64,000 nucleotides of DNA. Origin: Segniliparus rugosus ATCC BAA-974. GTDB lineage: Bacteria > Actinomycetota > Actinomycetes > Mycobacteriales > Mycobacteriaceae. The DNA is taken from assembly GCF_000185725.2 (NCBI RefSeq), contig NZ_KI391953.1, positions 62,001 through 126,000 on the forward strand. Reading direction: 5' to 3'. The notes beneath the pieces were generated by a model, which worked only from the letters and a program-made list of their open reading frames with translations, was not told the DNA's origin and made no database searches. This document shows positions 37,506 through 45,852 of the stretch, piece after piece. The position numbers and the translations under genes were made by a program. How positions within the stretch are numbered: the stretch's first letter is position 1; each line of letters starts with the position of its first letter.

Positions 37506-38474
37506 ATGGCGAACCAGCGTAAAGGCGGTTTAGGCCGAGGATTGGCCGCGCTCATTCCGGCCGGGCCAGGTTCGGGACCGAGATTGGGCGATTCCGCCGC
37601 CGACGTTTTGATCCCGCCGAACAGCGGTTCCGCCATGGAAGAGGGACAACTGGCCTCCTATCAGGAGATCGACGTCGAACTCATCGAGCCGAACCCGCAG
37701 CAGCCGAGGCATGTCTTCGACGAAGAAGCGCTTGCGGAGCTGACCCACTCCATTCGAGAGTTCGGATTGCTCCAACCGGTGGTGGTCCGCCCGGTCCCCG
37801 GCGGATACCAGCTGGTGGTCGGCGAACGTCGCCTTCGGGCGACGAAAGCAGCGGGCCTGACGAGCATCCCGGCGATCGTCAAGCACACCGCCGACGACAT
37901 CCTCTTGCGCGACGCGCTGATCGAGAACATCCATCGCGCCCAGCTCAACCCGTTGGAAGAAGCTGCTGCTTACCAGCAATTATTGGAAGATTTCGGCGCG
38001 ACGCACGAACAGCTGGCGGAGCGGCTGGGTCGTTCGCGGTCGCTGGTCTCCAACACCTTGCGGCTTTTGCGCCTGCCGGTCGGCGTGCAACGGAAAGTCG
38101 CCGCCGGCGTCCTTTCGGCGGGACATGCGAGAGCTTTGCTCGGGCTGGACGGCAACCTCGAGGCGCAGGAGGATCTCGCGTCCCGGATCGTCGCAGAAGG
38201 CATGTCGGTGCGGGCAGCGGAAGAGGCGGTCACCCTGTCCAGCCATAAAAGCAAGGCGAAGCCGAAAGGCAGGGGCAAGCCCGCGCCTCCCGCAGAGCTT
38301 GAGGAGGTCGCGGACCGGCTCGCGCTGGCTTTGGACACGACCGTCCATGTGGGCTTGACTTCGAAGAAAGGCCGTATTGTCATCGAGTTCGGCTCGGTTC
38401 CCGACCTGGAGCGGATCGCGGACCTCATCGCTCCCCGGCCGGGAGAGGACCGTTCGCGCGGGAGAGACGAATGA
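37506..38474 (+). CDS. parB: Chromosome-partitioning protein ParB
   Basis: 322-residue parS-binding CTPase. The N-terminal ParB/Srx domain has [20 protein letters not shown] and the CTP motif [13 protein letters not shown]; the region [21 protein letters not shown] follows, then the helix-turn-helix ([21 protein letters not shown]) and a C-terminal dimerisation tail. Two perfect parS sites and one near-match are present in the window. Its stop overlaps the start of the acetyltransferase gene (ATGA). Confidence 0.95.
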   Translation: MANQRKGGLGRGLAALIPAGPGSGPRLGDSAADVLIPPNSGSAMEEGQLASYQEIDVELIEPNPQQPRHVFDEEALAELTHSIREFGLLQPVVVRPVPGGYQLVVGERRLRATKAAGLTSIPAIVKHTADDILLRDALIENIHRAQLNPLEEAAAYQQLLEDFGATHEQLAERLGRSRSLVSNTLRLLRLPVGVQRKVAAGVLSAGHARALLGLDGNLEAQEDLASRIVAEGMSVRAAEEAVTLSSHKSKAKPKGRGKPAPPAELEEVADRLALALDTTVHVGLTSKKGRIVIEFGSVPDLERIADLIAPRPGEDRSRGRDE

Positions 38475-39142
38475 GCTCAGAGCCCTATGAGCAGCAGATC
38501 CGAGTTGTGCCTTTGACCTTGGAGCGCTCTGCTCTATTGCCGAAGCACGCGAGACAATGCCTGTTCTGGGAATTCGACTCGAAGACTGGGAAGCAGATCG
38601 AGGGTTTCGACGCGGGTTTCGAGAAAGAGGCCTGGCTTTCTTCCGTCCTCCTGCAATGGGGGACGTGCGGTCAGCTCGCCGTGGTCGGTGAGGACGAGGA
38701 AGAGCGGGGCGTCGGGCAGATTTGCTACGCCCCGCCGAGCATGGTCTCTCGGGCGGCGGAATTCCCGACCGCCCCGGTCAGCCACGACGCCGTGCTCGTC
38801 ACGTACGCGGGTGTCGACGAGGGCCACGATTTCGCCGCGATCGGCCAACGGCTTCTTCTGGCGAGCATCGCCGACCTGGCCCGAAGGGGCGTGCGGGCCA
38901 TCGAGGCGTTCGGCAGGGAGGAAGCCGCAGAAGCGGACGAGAGAACGATGCGGTGTGTGAACCCGACGGACTTCTTCCTCGGCGGCGGCTTCACCGTCGC
39001 TGCGGCGCATAAGCATTACCCCAGGCTCCGCCTCGAAATCGGCGGCTCAGGCCTGTTATGGCGGGCGAGCGTCGAGGCGGCGTTGGCCGAGCTTGTGGAG
39101 GAGGCGAGGGTCCGGCCGGTGTTGGTCGGAGCTACGAGCTGA
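38471..39142 (+). CDS. GNAT-like acetyltransferase (Rv3916c-like)
   Basis: 223-residue protein. Its layout fits a GNAT N-acetyltransferase (substrate-side strand [18 protein letters not shown], then [25 protein letters not shown], then [26 protein letters not shown]), though the acetyl-CoA pyrophosphate loop is weak. It overlaps parB (ATGA), the position of Rv3916c in M. tuberculosis. There cwlM comes next; here that conserved order breaks. Confidence 0.75.
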   Translation: MSSEPYEQQIRVVPLTLERSALLPKHARQCLFWEFDSKTGKQIEGFDAGFEKEAWLSSVLLQWGTCGQLAVVGEDEEERGVGQICYAPPSMVSRAAEFPTAPVSHDAVLVTYAGVDEGHDFAAIGQRLLLASIADLARRGVRAIEAFGREEAAEADERTMRCVNPTDFFLGGGFTVAAAHKHYPRLRLEIGGSGLLWRASVEAALAELVEEARVRPVLVGATS

Positions 39143-39216
39143 CCCAGCGCCCGGTTGTGTCCCCGCCTGGAGTTCGGCCATTCGCAGAACTCGTGGAAGG
39201 TTCTCCCCCGCCGGAG

Positions 39217-39230
39217 GTTTCACGTGAAAC
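39217..39230. other. parS: parS centromere site (perfect core)
   Basis: Second perfect GTTTCACGTGAAAC, 2.6 kb from the first, in the intergenic space upstream of the gene at 39289. Some 25 bp downstream is TTGACA (39256-39261), so ParB binding could influence the promoter of that gene. Confidence 0.93.
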
Positions 39231-39288
39231 ATCATCGACGGGGCGACCGTTACTCTTGACAACAGGTTCGTGAAGCGGAGGAAAAAGT

Positions 39289-40214
39289 ATGACGTACCCG
39301 CCTTCTCCATATGGGGGACGCCCTGGCCTGGGCCAGCAGCAGCCGCACTACGCGCAGCCGCAGGGGCACGGCGTGCCGGAGCAGCACTACTACGCGCCGC
39401 AAGGCCCAGCGCCTTGGCGGCCTGACCCGAATCAGGGCAGGAAGAAGTCGAACGCGCCGTCCATCATCCTGGCGGTGGTCCTTGTCGTGCTCGTCGGCGG
39501 CGGGTTGTCCGCGTGGTTGTTCTGGCCGAAGGAAAGAGCGCCGCAACAAATCGTCGTTGGAGGAACGCAAGGGAGGCCTGGAGCGGACAGGACGACGGGC
39601 GCGAGCGGGCGAACGCCGCAAGCGGAGGCGAAGCCGAGCCTGCGCGGGCGGAGCAAAGAAGATCTTTTAAAGGCGTTGCCCACGCTGCAAGACATGCCGA
39701 CCGGCTGGAAAGAGCTGACCCAGGGCAGCGTGTCATCGGGAGTCGTCGACCCGGAGGGGTGCGCGCACGTTCTGCCGAAAGGACAGCTGACCCCGGTCAT
39801 CAACAGATACTTCGGCGACCCCGGCGACCAATTCAAATCCAGCATCGAGGTCTATCTCTTCGAGTGGAACGCGGAGCCTCAGCTCGACAAGGTGAGAGAT
39901 TACATCGGACGATGCGCCACCTATAGGAAGACGACGAGCGGCACGGACGGGAATCCGGGGACCGTGCTCACCATCAACGTCAAAGAGGTTGGTTTGCCGA
40001 AAACGGCAGCCGACTCCTCAATCGCGTACGAGGAGACCGGGACGATCAGTCCGGCGCCGGAAGGGGGGAACCGGAGCTCACGCCGGAGCGGTATATGCTC
40101 GGCAGCATACGAGGCCTGAACTTGATCGTGTTTTGCCGCAACAGCATCGTGCTGGAGGACAAGTGCGACGACGTCTTCTCTCGGACGATAGGTCAATTCG
40201 CCAATATCGACTGA
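39289..40214 (+). pseudogene. Frameshifted membrane-anchored sensor-domain protein
   Basis: Pro/Gln/Tyr-rich cytoplasmic N-terminus (residues 1-57), one membrane segment (IILAVVLVVLVGGGLSAWLFW, trimmed, about 59-79) and an extracytoplasmic domain with Cys residues (DPEGCAHVL, GRCATYRK) reminiscent of PknH-type sensor domains. GGAGGAAAA precedes the ATG. The first frame ends at 40119 in low-quality sequence. The -1 frame from about 40068 continues sensibly (LGSIRGLNLIVFCRNSIV) to a stop at 40212-40214. One extra G in the G6 run at about 40062-40067 would restore a single 309-residue protein. It may be a sequencing error or a recent mutation. Confidence 0.65.
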
Positions 40215-40347
40215 TATCGGCGGACGGGGAAGGTCTCCCGGTGCCACCGAGGCCGGAAAAGTGGCTCTACGGCGATCCTAGAGCGTTTTGCCTGGTCAAA
40301 AGGGTAAGGAGTTCGCGAGAAAAGAGCCCCGGTCTCAAGCGAGGAGA

Positions 40348-40668
40348 TCAGCTTCCTCGGTATGTGCTATAGCCGTACGCGGACAGCAAGAGCGGGACGT
40401 GGTAGTGCCGGTCCTCGGCGACGAGGAACTCCACAGACACCTTCGGATAAAAGCCGACCTGGCCACGTGATTGGAAATAATCGCCCGTCCGAAACACGGC
40501 GGTGTAAACCCCGGCTTCGAGGTCGGCCCCGAGCGCTCGGACCCGACCGTCCTCATCGGTCAAGTCCGAGCAGACCAGGGCACCACGCGCGTCGTGGAGT
40601 TCGACCGTCAGCCCGCTGGCGGGCTCCCCGATCGAAGTGTCCAAGACATGCGTGGACAGGGAGGCCAT
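40348..40668 (-). CDS. uraH: 5-hydroxyisourate hydrolase
   Basis: 106-residue transthyretin-like enzyme, second step of urate breakdown. N-terminal LSTHVLDTSIGEPA and the C-terminal signature YHVPLLLSAYGYSTYRGS, with catalytic His and Arg positions, are intact. Four bases after uraD on the same strand. It converges on the frameshifted sensor gene. Confidence 0.93.
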   Translation of the reverse strand: MASLSTHVLDTSIGEPASGLTVELHDARGALVCSDLTDEDGRVRALGADLEAGVYTAVFRTGDYFQSRGQVGFYPKVSVEFLVAEDRHYHVPLLLSAYGYSTYRGS

Positions 40669-40672
40669 GGGC

Positions 40673-41206
40673 TCAGACGCTCAGCGGGGCGAAGGTGGTG
40701 TCGAGGATTTCCTCGGTGACGAGCTTCTGCAAACGCAGACGGTTGATCTTCGCGAGTTCCCCATGCATGACTTTGCGTTCGACCTCGGGCTCGTTCTTGA
40801 GCCGTTCTTGGAGCGCGTCGAGCAGTTCGTCCGCCGTCCGCCCCTCCGCAGCGACAAGGAAGAGGTAGCCGAACTTGTCCTCGTACCGCTGATTGAGCGT
40901 GGCGAACTCCTCAAAGGTGGACTCGTCGATGGTGTCGGCGAACCGAGATTGCTCCAGGGTGGAGCGCGGCCCCGCGTTCTTCGAGCCGATCCGAGGATGG
41001 TTGATCACCGACTCCACGATTTCGATGTCGGTGACCCCTTTGAGAAAGGCGTCAGAGGAAGCCAGCAGCGCCCGCATGTCCGCGTAAGGGCGATGGTCGG
41101 CGATGTCGTTCCGCCACGTCGGAGACTGGCAAACTTCCATCAAGATTCGAAGCAGCGCGGGCTTGTTCAGTTCGTTGAATCGGGTAAGACCCGCCGCTTC
41201 GGTCAT
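40673..41206 (-). CDS. uraD: OHCU decarboxylase
   Basis: 177-residue enzyme converting 2-oxo-4-hydroxy-4-carboxy-5-ureidoimidazoline to S-allantoin. The conserved INHPRIGSK motif (catalytic His) and FGYLFLVAAEGRTADELLDAL (trimmed to family core) are visible. It forms a two-gene operon with uraH. The uricase that feeds this pathway is not in the window. Confidence 0.9.
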   Translation of the reverse strand: MTEAAGLTRFNELNKPALLRILMEVCQSPTWRNDIADHRPYADMRALLASSDAFLKGVTDIEIVESVINHPRIGSKNAGPRSTLEQSRFADTIDESTFEEFATLNQRYEDKFGYLFLVAAEGRTADELLDALQERLKNEPEVERKVMHGELAKINRLRLQKLVTEEILDTTFAPLSV

Positions 41207-41336
41207 CGGATGCTCCTTCGTGCTTCAGTTGGCTTCACGCCGCTCTCTATCTTTCTCCCCGATAGTTTCTCATCCCCGCCTTGGAAAGTTGCTATCGAGT
41301 TGCTCGAGTATAGAAGTTGGATTGGTACTGTGACCT

Positions 41337-41371
41337 CTTGCTTTACAAACACGAGGTCGTTGTACAGCAAG
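41337..41371. repeat. 12-bp inverted repeat upstream of uraDH
   Basis: CTTGCTTTACAA (41337-41348) and TTGTACAGCAAG (41360-41371) pair at 11 of 12 positions around an 11-nt spacer. It lies 131-165 bp upstream of uraD and 47 bp beyond the end of the distal prrB-like gene. With no T-run it may be an operator for the uraDH operon. The rest of 41207-41417 holds nothing recognisable. Confidence 0.4.
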
Positions 41372-41417
41372 CTGAATCTTGCGTGGGAACTCGCCTTGGC
41401 TTCAGGCAGAGCGGGCG

Positions 41418-42878
41418 CTACGCCACGTCTGTTTTGGTTTGGGGGGTTGGTTGTTGTCGGGGGATGGTTATGGTGAGGCGGGCGCCGTTTTGGGGGCTGG
41501 TGGTGAGTTGGGCGGTGCCGTGGTGGATGGCGGCTTGTTGGGCGATGAGGGCCATGCCGAGTCCGGAGCCTGGTCCTTTGGCGGTGGTGCCTCGGACGAA
41601 GCGGCGGAAGATGATTTCGCGTTGTTTTTCGGGGACGCCGCAGCCGTTGTCGTCGATGGTGATGGCGATGGTGGGGGGTTGGTTGAGGTGGTCGGTCGCG
41701 GTGAGGGTGACTTGGACGAGGGTGGCGTGGCCGTGGCGGATGGCGTTGGTGATGGCGTTGTCGACGGCGAGGCGCAGGCCTGCGCGGACGGCGCGTGCGG
41801 TGAGGGGTTCGCTGGCGGTGAGGCGGACGGTGACGTCGGGGTTGGCTCGGGCGGCGTCGACGACGGCTTGGTCGAGGAGGTCGTTGAGGTTGACGTCGGC
41901 GTAGTCGTCGTCGGTGTTGAGTTCGTGGGCGGCGAGGTGTTCGAGGGCGGTGAGGGTTTCTTCGACGCGGCGTTGGGTTCTGAGGACGTCGCCGACGATT
42001 TCTTGGCGGTCGTTTTGGGGGAGTTCGTGGGCGGTGAGGATTTCGAGGTTGGTGCGCATGGCGGTCAGGGGGGTGCGCAGTTCGTGGGCGGAGAGGAGGG
42101 CGAAGTCTCGGGCGGTGGCGAGAGCGGCGTCGCTGGTGGCGCGTTCTTCGCCGATGCGGTCGAGCATGGCGCGCATGGCTTCGGCGATGGCCTCCACCTC
42201 ACGAGCCCCCGTCACATGGAGGTACTGCCGCCATTTTTCGGGTTGCGACGGATCGCCCGGCGTGCCGCCCTCGCCTCGGCCAGAGGAGGCGATCTGCCGG
42301 GTCGCGGAGGCGAGTTCGCGCAGCGGTCGGACCGCGAACCCGCCGAGCAGCCAGCCCAGCACGCCGCCCGCCACCACTGCGGCGAAACCGACCACCACGA
42401 TCAGCTTGTACTCGTCCTCGGTGTGCTTTTGTGTCGTGTCCAATGGGGTGGCGACGGCCAGCTTCTGGTCGGGAGTCCCCCAGCTCTGGGTCGCGAATTG
42501 GACGGTGTACATCAAGAACTGGTGCCCGGCGATGCTCAGCGTCGTGTAGTCGCCCTCTTTGGAATCGGGCAGGGTGATGTCGTTGCTCGACGCGGCGGGG
42601 TAGTTCACTTTGCGGTAGGTGTAGAGGTAGTTGGGGTTGCTATCCGGGAACCCGCCCCGTTTGATCGTGTCCGCGCCGATGGAGGCCGTCTTCGCAAGCT
42701 CCTGGTTGAGCTGCTCCTGGTTGAACCGCTCCAGAGGCTCCCAGAGGGAGGTGGCGATGGCCGTTGCGATGAGCGCGACGCCGACCGCCGCGGAGCCCGC
42801 CACGCGGCCTCGCAGCGACGGGGTGCGCGGCCTGCGCGGTCTGAGGTGTTTCGCCGAAGCGCGCAGCCGTTCGCGCAC
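41418..42878 (-). CDS. prrB: PrrB-like sensor histidine kinase, distal tandem copy
   Basis: 486 residues from a GTG at 42878. N-terminal membrane segment after RTPSLRGRVAG (about 24-45), an extracytoplasmic sensor loop, a second segment (IVVVGFAAVVAGGVLGWLLG), HAMP, H-box ALLSAHELRTPLTAMRTNLE, N-box DNAITNAIRHG and G-boxes DDNGCGVPE and GSGLGMALIAQQA. These match mycobacterial PrrB. No ribosome binding site precedes the GTG, so translation may depend on the upstream kinase. The last 263 codons are nearly identical in DNA to the proximal copy (42895-43682), whereas the sensor part differs. Confidence 0.82.
   Translation of the reverse strand: MRERLRASAKHLRPRRPRTPSLRGRVAGSAAVGVALIATAIATSLWEPLERFNQEQLNQELAKTASIGADTIKRGGFPDSNPNYLYTYRKVNYPAASSNDITLPDSKEGDYTTLSIAGHQFLMYTVQFATQSWGTPDQKLAVATPLDTTQKHTEDEYKLIVVVGFAAVVAGGVLGWLLGGFAVRPLRELASATRQIASSGRGEGGTPGDPSQPEKWRQYLHVTGAREVEAIAEAMRAMLDRIGEERATSDAALATARDFALLSAHELRTPLTAMRTNLEILTAHELPQNDRQEIVGDVLRTQRRVEETLTALEHLAAHELNTDDDYADVNLNDLLDQAVVDAARANPDVTVRLTASEPLTARAVRAGLRLAVDNAITNAIRHGHATLVQVTLTATDHLNQPPTIAITIDDNGCGVPEKQREIIFRRFVRGTTAKGPGSGLGMALIAQQAAIHHGTAQLTTSPQNGARLTITIPRQQPTPQTKTDVA
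41431..42219. repeat. Long direct repeat, copy A (kinase catalytic half)
   Basis: 789 bp almost identical to 42895-43682. By eye I find only a G6 tract (41441-41446) against G5, and a T/G substitution near 41466 (synonymous). The boundaries are abrupt: past the shared GTCACATGG the HAMP regions diverge. Recent duplication or gene conversion of the catalytic half is implied. Confidence 0.9.
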
Positions 42879-44422
42879 GGGGACACGCGCCTGCGTTTTG
42901 GTTTGGGGGTTGGTTGTTGTCGGGGGATGGTGATGGTGAGGCGGGCGCCGTTTTGGGGGCTGGTGGTGAGTTGGGCGGTGCCGTGGTGGATGGCGGCTTG
43001 TTGGGCGATGAGGGCCATGCCGAGTCCGGAGCCTGGTCCTTTGGCGGTGGTGCCTCGGACGAAGCGGCGGAAGATGATTTCGCGTTGTTTTTCGGGGACG
43101 CCGCAGCCGTTGTCGTCGATGGTGATGGCGATGGTGGGGGGTTGGTTGAGGTGGTCGGTCGCGGTGAGGGTGACTTGGACGAGGGTGGCGTGGCCGTGGC
43201 GGATGGCGTTGGTGATGGCGTTGTCGACGGCGAGGCGCAGGCCTGCGCGGACGGCGCGTGCGGTGAGGGGTTCGCTGGCGGTGAGGCGGACGGTGACGTC
43301 GGGGTTGGCTCGGGCGGCGTCGACGACGGCTTGGTCGAGGAGGTCGTTGAGGTTGACGTCGGCGTAGTCGTCGTCGGTGTTGAGTTCGTGGGCGGCGAGG
43401 TGTTCGAGGGCGGTGAGGGTTTCTTCGACGCGGCGTTGGGTTCTGAGGACGTCGCCGACGATTTCTTGGCGGTCGTTTTGGGGGAGTTCGTGGGCGGTGA
43501 GGATTTCGAGGTTGGTGCGCATGGCGGTCAGGGGGGTGCGCAGTTCGTGGGCGGAGAGGAGGGCGAAGTCTCGGGCGGTGGCGAGAGCGGCGTCGCTGGT
43601 GGCGCGTTCTTCGCCGATGCGGTCGAGCATGGCGCGCATGGCTTCGGCGATGGCCTCCACCTCACGAGCCCCCGTCACATGGGGCGGCTCGCCGACGCCC
43701 CCGGAGGAGGCGATCTGCCGGGTGGTGTCGTCGAGTTCGCGCAGCGGTCGGACCGCGAACCCGCCGAGCAGCCAGCCCAGCACGCCGCCCGCCACCACCG
43801 AGGCGAAACCGACCACCACGATCACCCGGTGCTGGTCGTCGATGTGCTTGAGCGTCGAGTCGAGCGGTTCGGCCACCGAAAGCCGGACTTGGTCGGTCGA
43901 GCCGATGTAGACCGTGTAGACGCGGTAGAGCCGACCGTCGATCTCAGCGGTGACGGGGGTTTTCTTCGCGGGCAGCTCGGGGAGCGAGACGCCTCGGACG
44001 AGGTTGAGGCCAGGGGTGCGCACGGTGAAATCGAGGTTGGCGTCGGGGTATTCGCGGCGCAGCGCGGGGCCCTGCACGACGGTGGTCAGCCGTTGCAGCC
44101 GGGCGTCCACCAAGTTGAAGTTGACCTCTTCGAGGAAGGTCCACAGCGGGATGCCGATGGCCGTCACGAGGATGAGGATGCCGACCGCTGCGGACAGCGC
44201 CACCTGTGCGCGCAACGAGCGTGAGCCGTGGCGGGCGAAGAGCCTGGCGAACGCCCGTCTCACGCCTGTCAGCAGCCGACGCGACCAGCGCGGCCGACGA
44301 TGGGCCGGCGGCCGGTGGTGCTGCGCGTGCTCGAGCGTGATCGTCTGGGGCCGCGAACCGTCCGAGGCGTGACGAGCGTGCTTGTCGACGGGCGGGGCTT
44401 CGTTATTGTCCGATCCGGTCAT
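42605..44422 (-). CDS. prrB: PrrB-like sensor histidine kinase, proximal tandem copy
   Basis: The frame spans 605 codons, but the kinase proper ends near residue 508 (IPRQQPTP); the remaining Arg/Ser-rich 91 or so residues run out of frame through the start of the next kinase gene. An extended N-terminal tail is followed by a membrane segment (ALSAAVGILILVTAIGIPLW), a distinct sensor loop, a second segment (VVVGFASVVAGGVLGWLLG), HAMP, and H, N and G boxes identical to the distal copy. It starts 12 bp after prrA and is its likely main partner. One extra G in the tract at 42905-42909 would fuse it in frame to the distal kinase. Confidence 0.82.
   Translation of the reverse strand: MTGSDNNEAPPVDKHARHASDGSRPQTITLEHAQHHRPPAHRRPRWSRRLLTGVRRAFARLFARHGSRSLRAQVALSAAVGILILVTAIGIPLWTFLEEVNFNLVDARLQRLTTVVQGPALRREYPDANLDFTVRTPGLNLVRGVSLPELPAKKTPVTAEIDGRLYRVYTVYIGSTDQVRLSVAEPLDSTLKHIDDQHRVIVVVGFASVVAGGVLGWLLGGFAVRPLRELDDTTRQIASSGGVGEPPHVTGAREVEAIAEAMRAMLDRIGEERATSDAALATARDFALLSAHELRTPLTAMRTNLEILTAHELPQNDRQEIVGDVLRTQRRVEETLTALEHLAAHELNTDDDYADVNLNDLLDQAVVDAARANPDVTVRLTASEPLTARAVRAGLRLAVDNAITNAIRHGHATLVQVTLTATDHLNQPPTIAITIDDNGCGVPEKQREIIFRRFVRGTTAKGPGSGLGMALIAQQAAIHHGTAQLTTSPQNGARLTITIPRQQPTPKPKRRRVSPCANGCALRRNTSDRAGRAPRRCEAAWRAPRRSASRSSQRPSPPPSGSLWSGSTRSSSTRSLRRRPPSARTRSNGAGSRIATPTTSTPTAK
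42895..43682. repeat. Long direct repeat, copy B (kinase catalytic half)
   Basis: 788 bp, partner of 41431-42219. The coding strand prefers codons ending in C or A (CAA, CGA, CCA), unlike neighbouring genes that favour CAG and CCG, so the repeated segment differs in composition from its surroundings. Confidence 0.9.
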
Positions 44423-44434
44423 CGGGTGCGGGCC

Positions 44435-45154
44435 TTATTGGCCGGCCCGGAGGACGAAGCCGTAGCCGCGCACCGTGTGGATGAGCCGATGCCTGCCTTT
44501 GAGCTCCAGCTTCTTGCGGAGATAGCCGACGAACACGTCCACGACGTTCGTGTCCGCGGCGAAGTCGTACCCCCACACCCGCTCGAGCAGCTCGGTGCGG
44601 GAGAGCACCACGCCGGTGTTCTCGGCGAGTGCGGCGAGCAGCTCGAACTCTCGCTTGGTGAGCTCCACCGGCTCGTCGTCCACCGTCACCCGCCGACCGG
44701 GGATGTCGACGCTGAGGTAGTCCACGTGGATGACGCCGAACTCGACGGTCGGGGCGGGGCGGTTCGTCGTGGAGGGCCGGCGCAGCAGCGCTTTGACCCG
44801 CGCGACGAGCTCGCCGAGCACGAACGGTTTGGTGAGGTAGTCGTCGGCCCCGGCTTCGAGCCCTTCGATCCGGTCGCCGACCGAGCTGCGGGCGGAGAGG
44901 ACGCAGATCGGGATGTCGTCGCCCATCGCGCGCAGCGCGGTCACCACGCTCACCCCGTCGAGGCCGGGCATGTTCATGTCCAGGATCAACGCGTCCGGGT
45001 GCTGCTGGTGCACCGCGGAGAGCGCGGCCGCTCCATTGTCGGCGGTGACCACGGAGAAGCCGGACAACCGCAGTCCCCGTTGCAACGAGGACAGCACGTC
45101 CGGGTCGTCGTCAACGACGAGCACGGTCGGGCTGCTTGTGGGAGTGTTCTCCAT
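44435..45154 (-). CDS. prrA: Response regulator PrrA
   Basis: 239-residue OmpR-family regulator. Receiver: [20 protein letters not shown], phospho-acceptor Asp in [16 protein letters not shown], and switch Lys in YLTKPF. The winged-helix output has [20 protein letters not shown] and ends VRGYGFVL. Very close to M. tuberculosis PrrA across its length ([34 protein letters not shown]), which is essential there and linked to early infection. I chose ATG 45154; the extension to 45331 lacks coding character. Confidence 0.92.
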   Translation of the reverse strand: MENTPTSSPTVLVVDDDPDVLSSLQRGLRLSGFSVVTADNGAAALSAVHQQHPDALILDMNMPGLDGVSVVTALRAMGDDIPICVLSARSSVGDRIEGLEAGADDYLTKPFVLGELVARVKALLRRPSTTNRPAPTVEFGVIHVDYLSVDIPGRRVTVDDEPVELTKREFELLAALAENTGVVLSRTELLERVWGYDFAADTNVVDVFVGYLRKKLELKGRHRLIHTVRGYGFVLRAGQ

Positions 45155-45165
45155 GAACGGCAATC

Positions 45166-45729
45166 CTACTCGGCGGGGAGGCCTAAAGCCGCTCGCCAGA
45201 GCGGGTACGCCTTCGACCCGTCCAGACTTTCTCGGATGATGTCGGCGTGGCCGGCGTGCCTGGCGTGCTCGTCGACGAGGTGCGCGAGGATCCAGCGCGG
45301 GGAGAGCGGGGATTGGAAAACTGAGAGCCACGGATGGGCGGGCATGGGCAGGGACTGCTCGTACGCCTGCGCGGGAATCGCCCGGAAATAGGCTTCGGTC
45401 AGCTGTCCGGCCAGCTGGAGTTCCGCAATGGCCCCGGCCAGGGTCTCGCCGTCGCGCAGCTGGAAGCTTTCCGCGAAAGCATCGGGGCCGGTTCCTGCGC
45501 GCTTCTGGCCGGGAGCCCAGAACAAGAACGCCAACGAGACCCAGTTGCGCTCACCGAACGCGGCGTGCTTGACCAGCCCGCCAAGGCTGAGGCTGCTCGC
45601 GGTCGGGGTGGCGCGGGCCTGTTCCTCGGTCAGACCGTGGCAGCTGGCGACGAGGGATTGGCGCTGCACGGCGAGGAGGTCGAGGAGGACCTCGCGGTCC
45701 GGCTGCGGGCGGGAAGGGGCTTCGGCCAT
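45166..45729 (-). CDS. DinB/DUF664-type protein
   Basis: 187 residues from ATG 45729. Four-helix DinB-like fold typical of mycothiol-dependent or DUF664 proteins: N-terminal [33 protein letters not shown] (first His), and [21 protein letters not shown], which contains the conserved H-x-x-x-H metal residues. Likely a metal-dependent thiol transferase; substrate unknown. It ends 11 bp before prrA on the same strand. Confidence 0.8.
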   Translation of the reverse strand: MAEAPSRPQPDREVLLDLLAVQRQSLVASCHGLTEEQARATPTASSLSLGGLVKHAAFGERNWVSLAFLFWAPGQKRAGTGPDAFAESFQLRDGETLAGAIAELQLAGQLTEAYFRAIPAQAYEQSLPMPAHPWLSVFQSPLSPRWILAHLVDEHARHAGHADIIRESLDGSKAYPLWRAALGLPAE

Positions 45730-45829
45730 GGGGCAACTGTAGTAGGAGCCTTGTCGGGGGGAATATGAACAACAAAGCTGTGTATATATCACGGATGATT
45801 CAGATCGTTCAGGGTTTTTCTCGGAGATA

Positions 45830-45850
45830 TTAGTCAGTTATGCTGTCTAA
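45830..45850. promoter_or_regulatory. MarR operator
   Basis: TTAGTCAG (45830-45837) and CTGTCTAA (45843-45850) form an imperfect 8-bp inverted repeat ending 2 bp before the marR start codon, in an AT-rich stretch. The short spacer and position are typical of MarR autoregulatory operators. Confidence 0.6.
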
Positions 45851-45852
45851 CC

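Noticed and set aside
41379-44224. Very long plus-strand frames (662 and 436 codons) opposite the two kinases
   Set aside because: Gly/Val/Asp-rich low-complexity antisense of the C/A-ending kinase codons; no start signal or domain.
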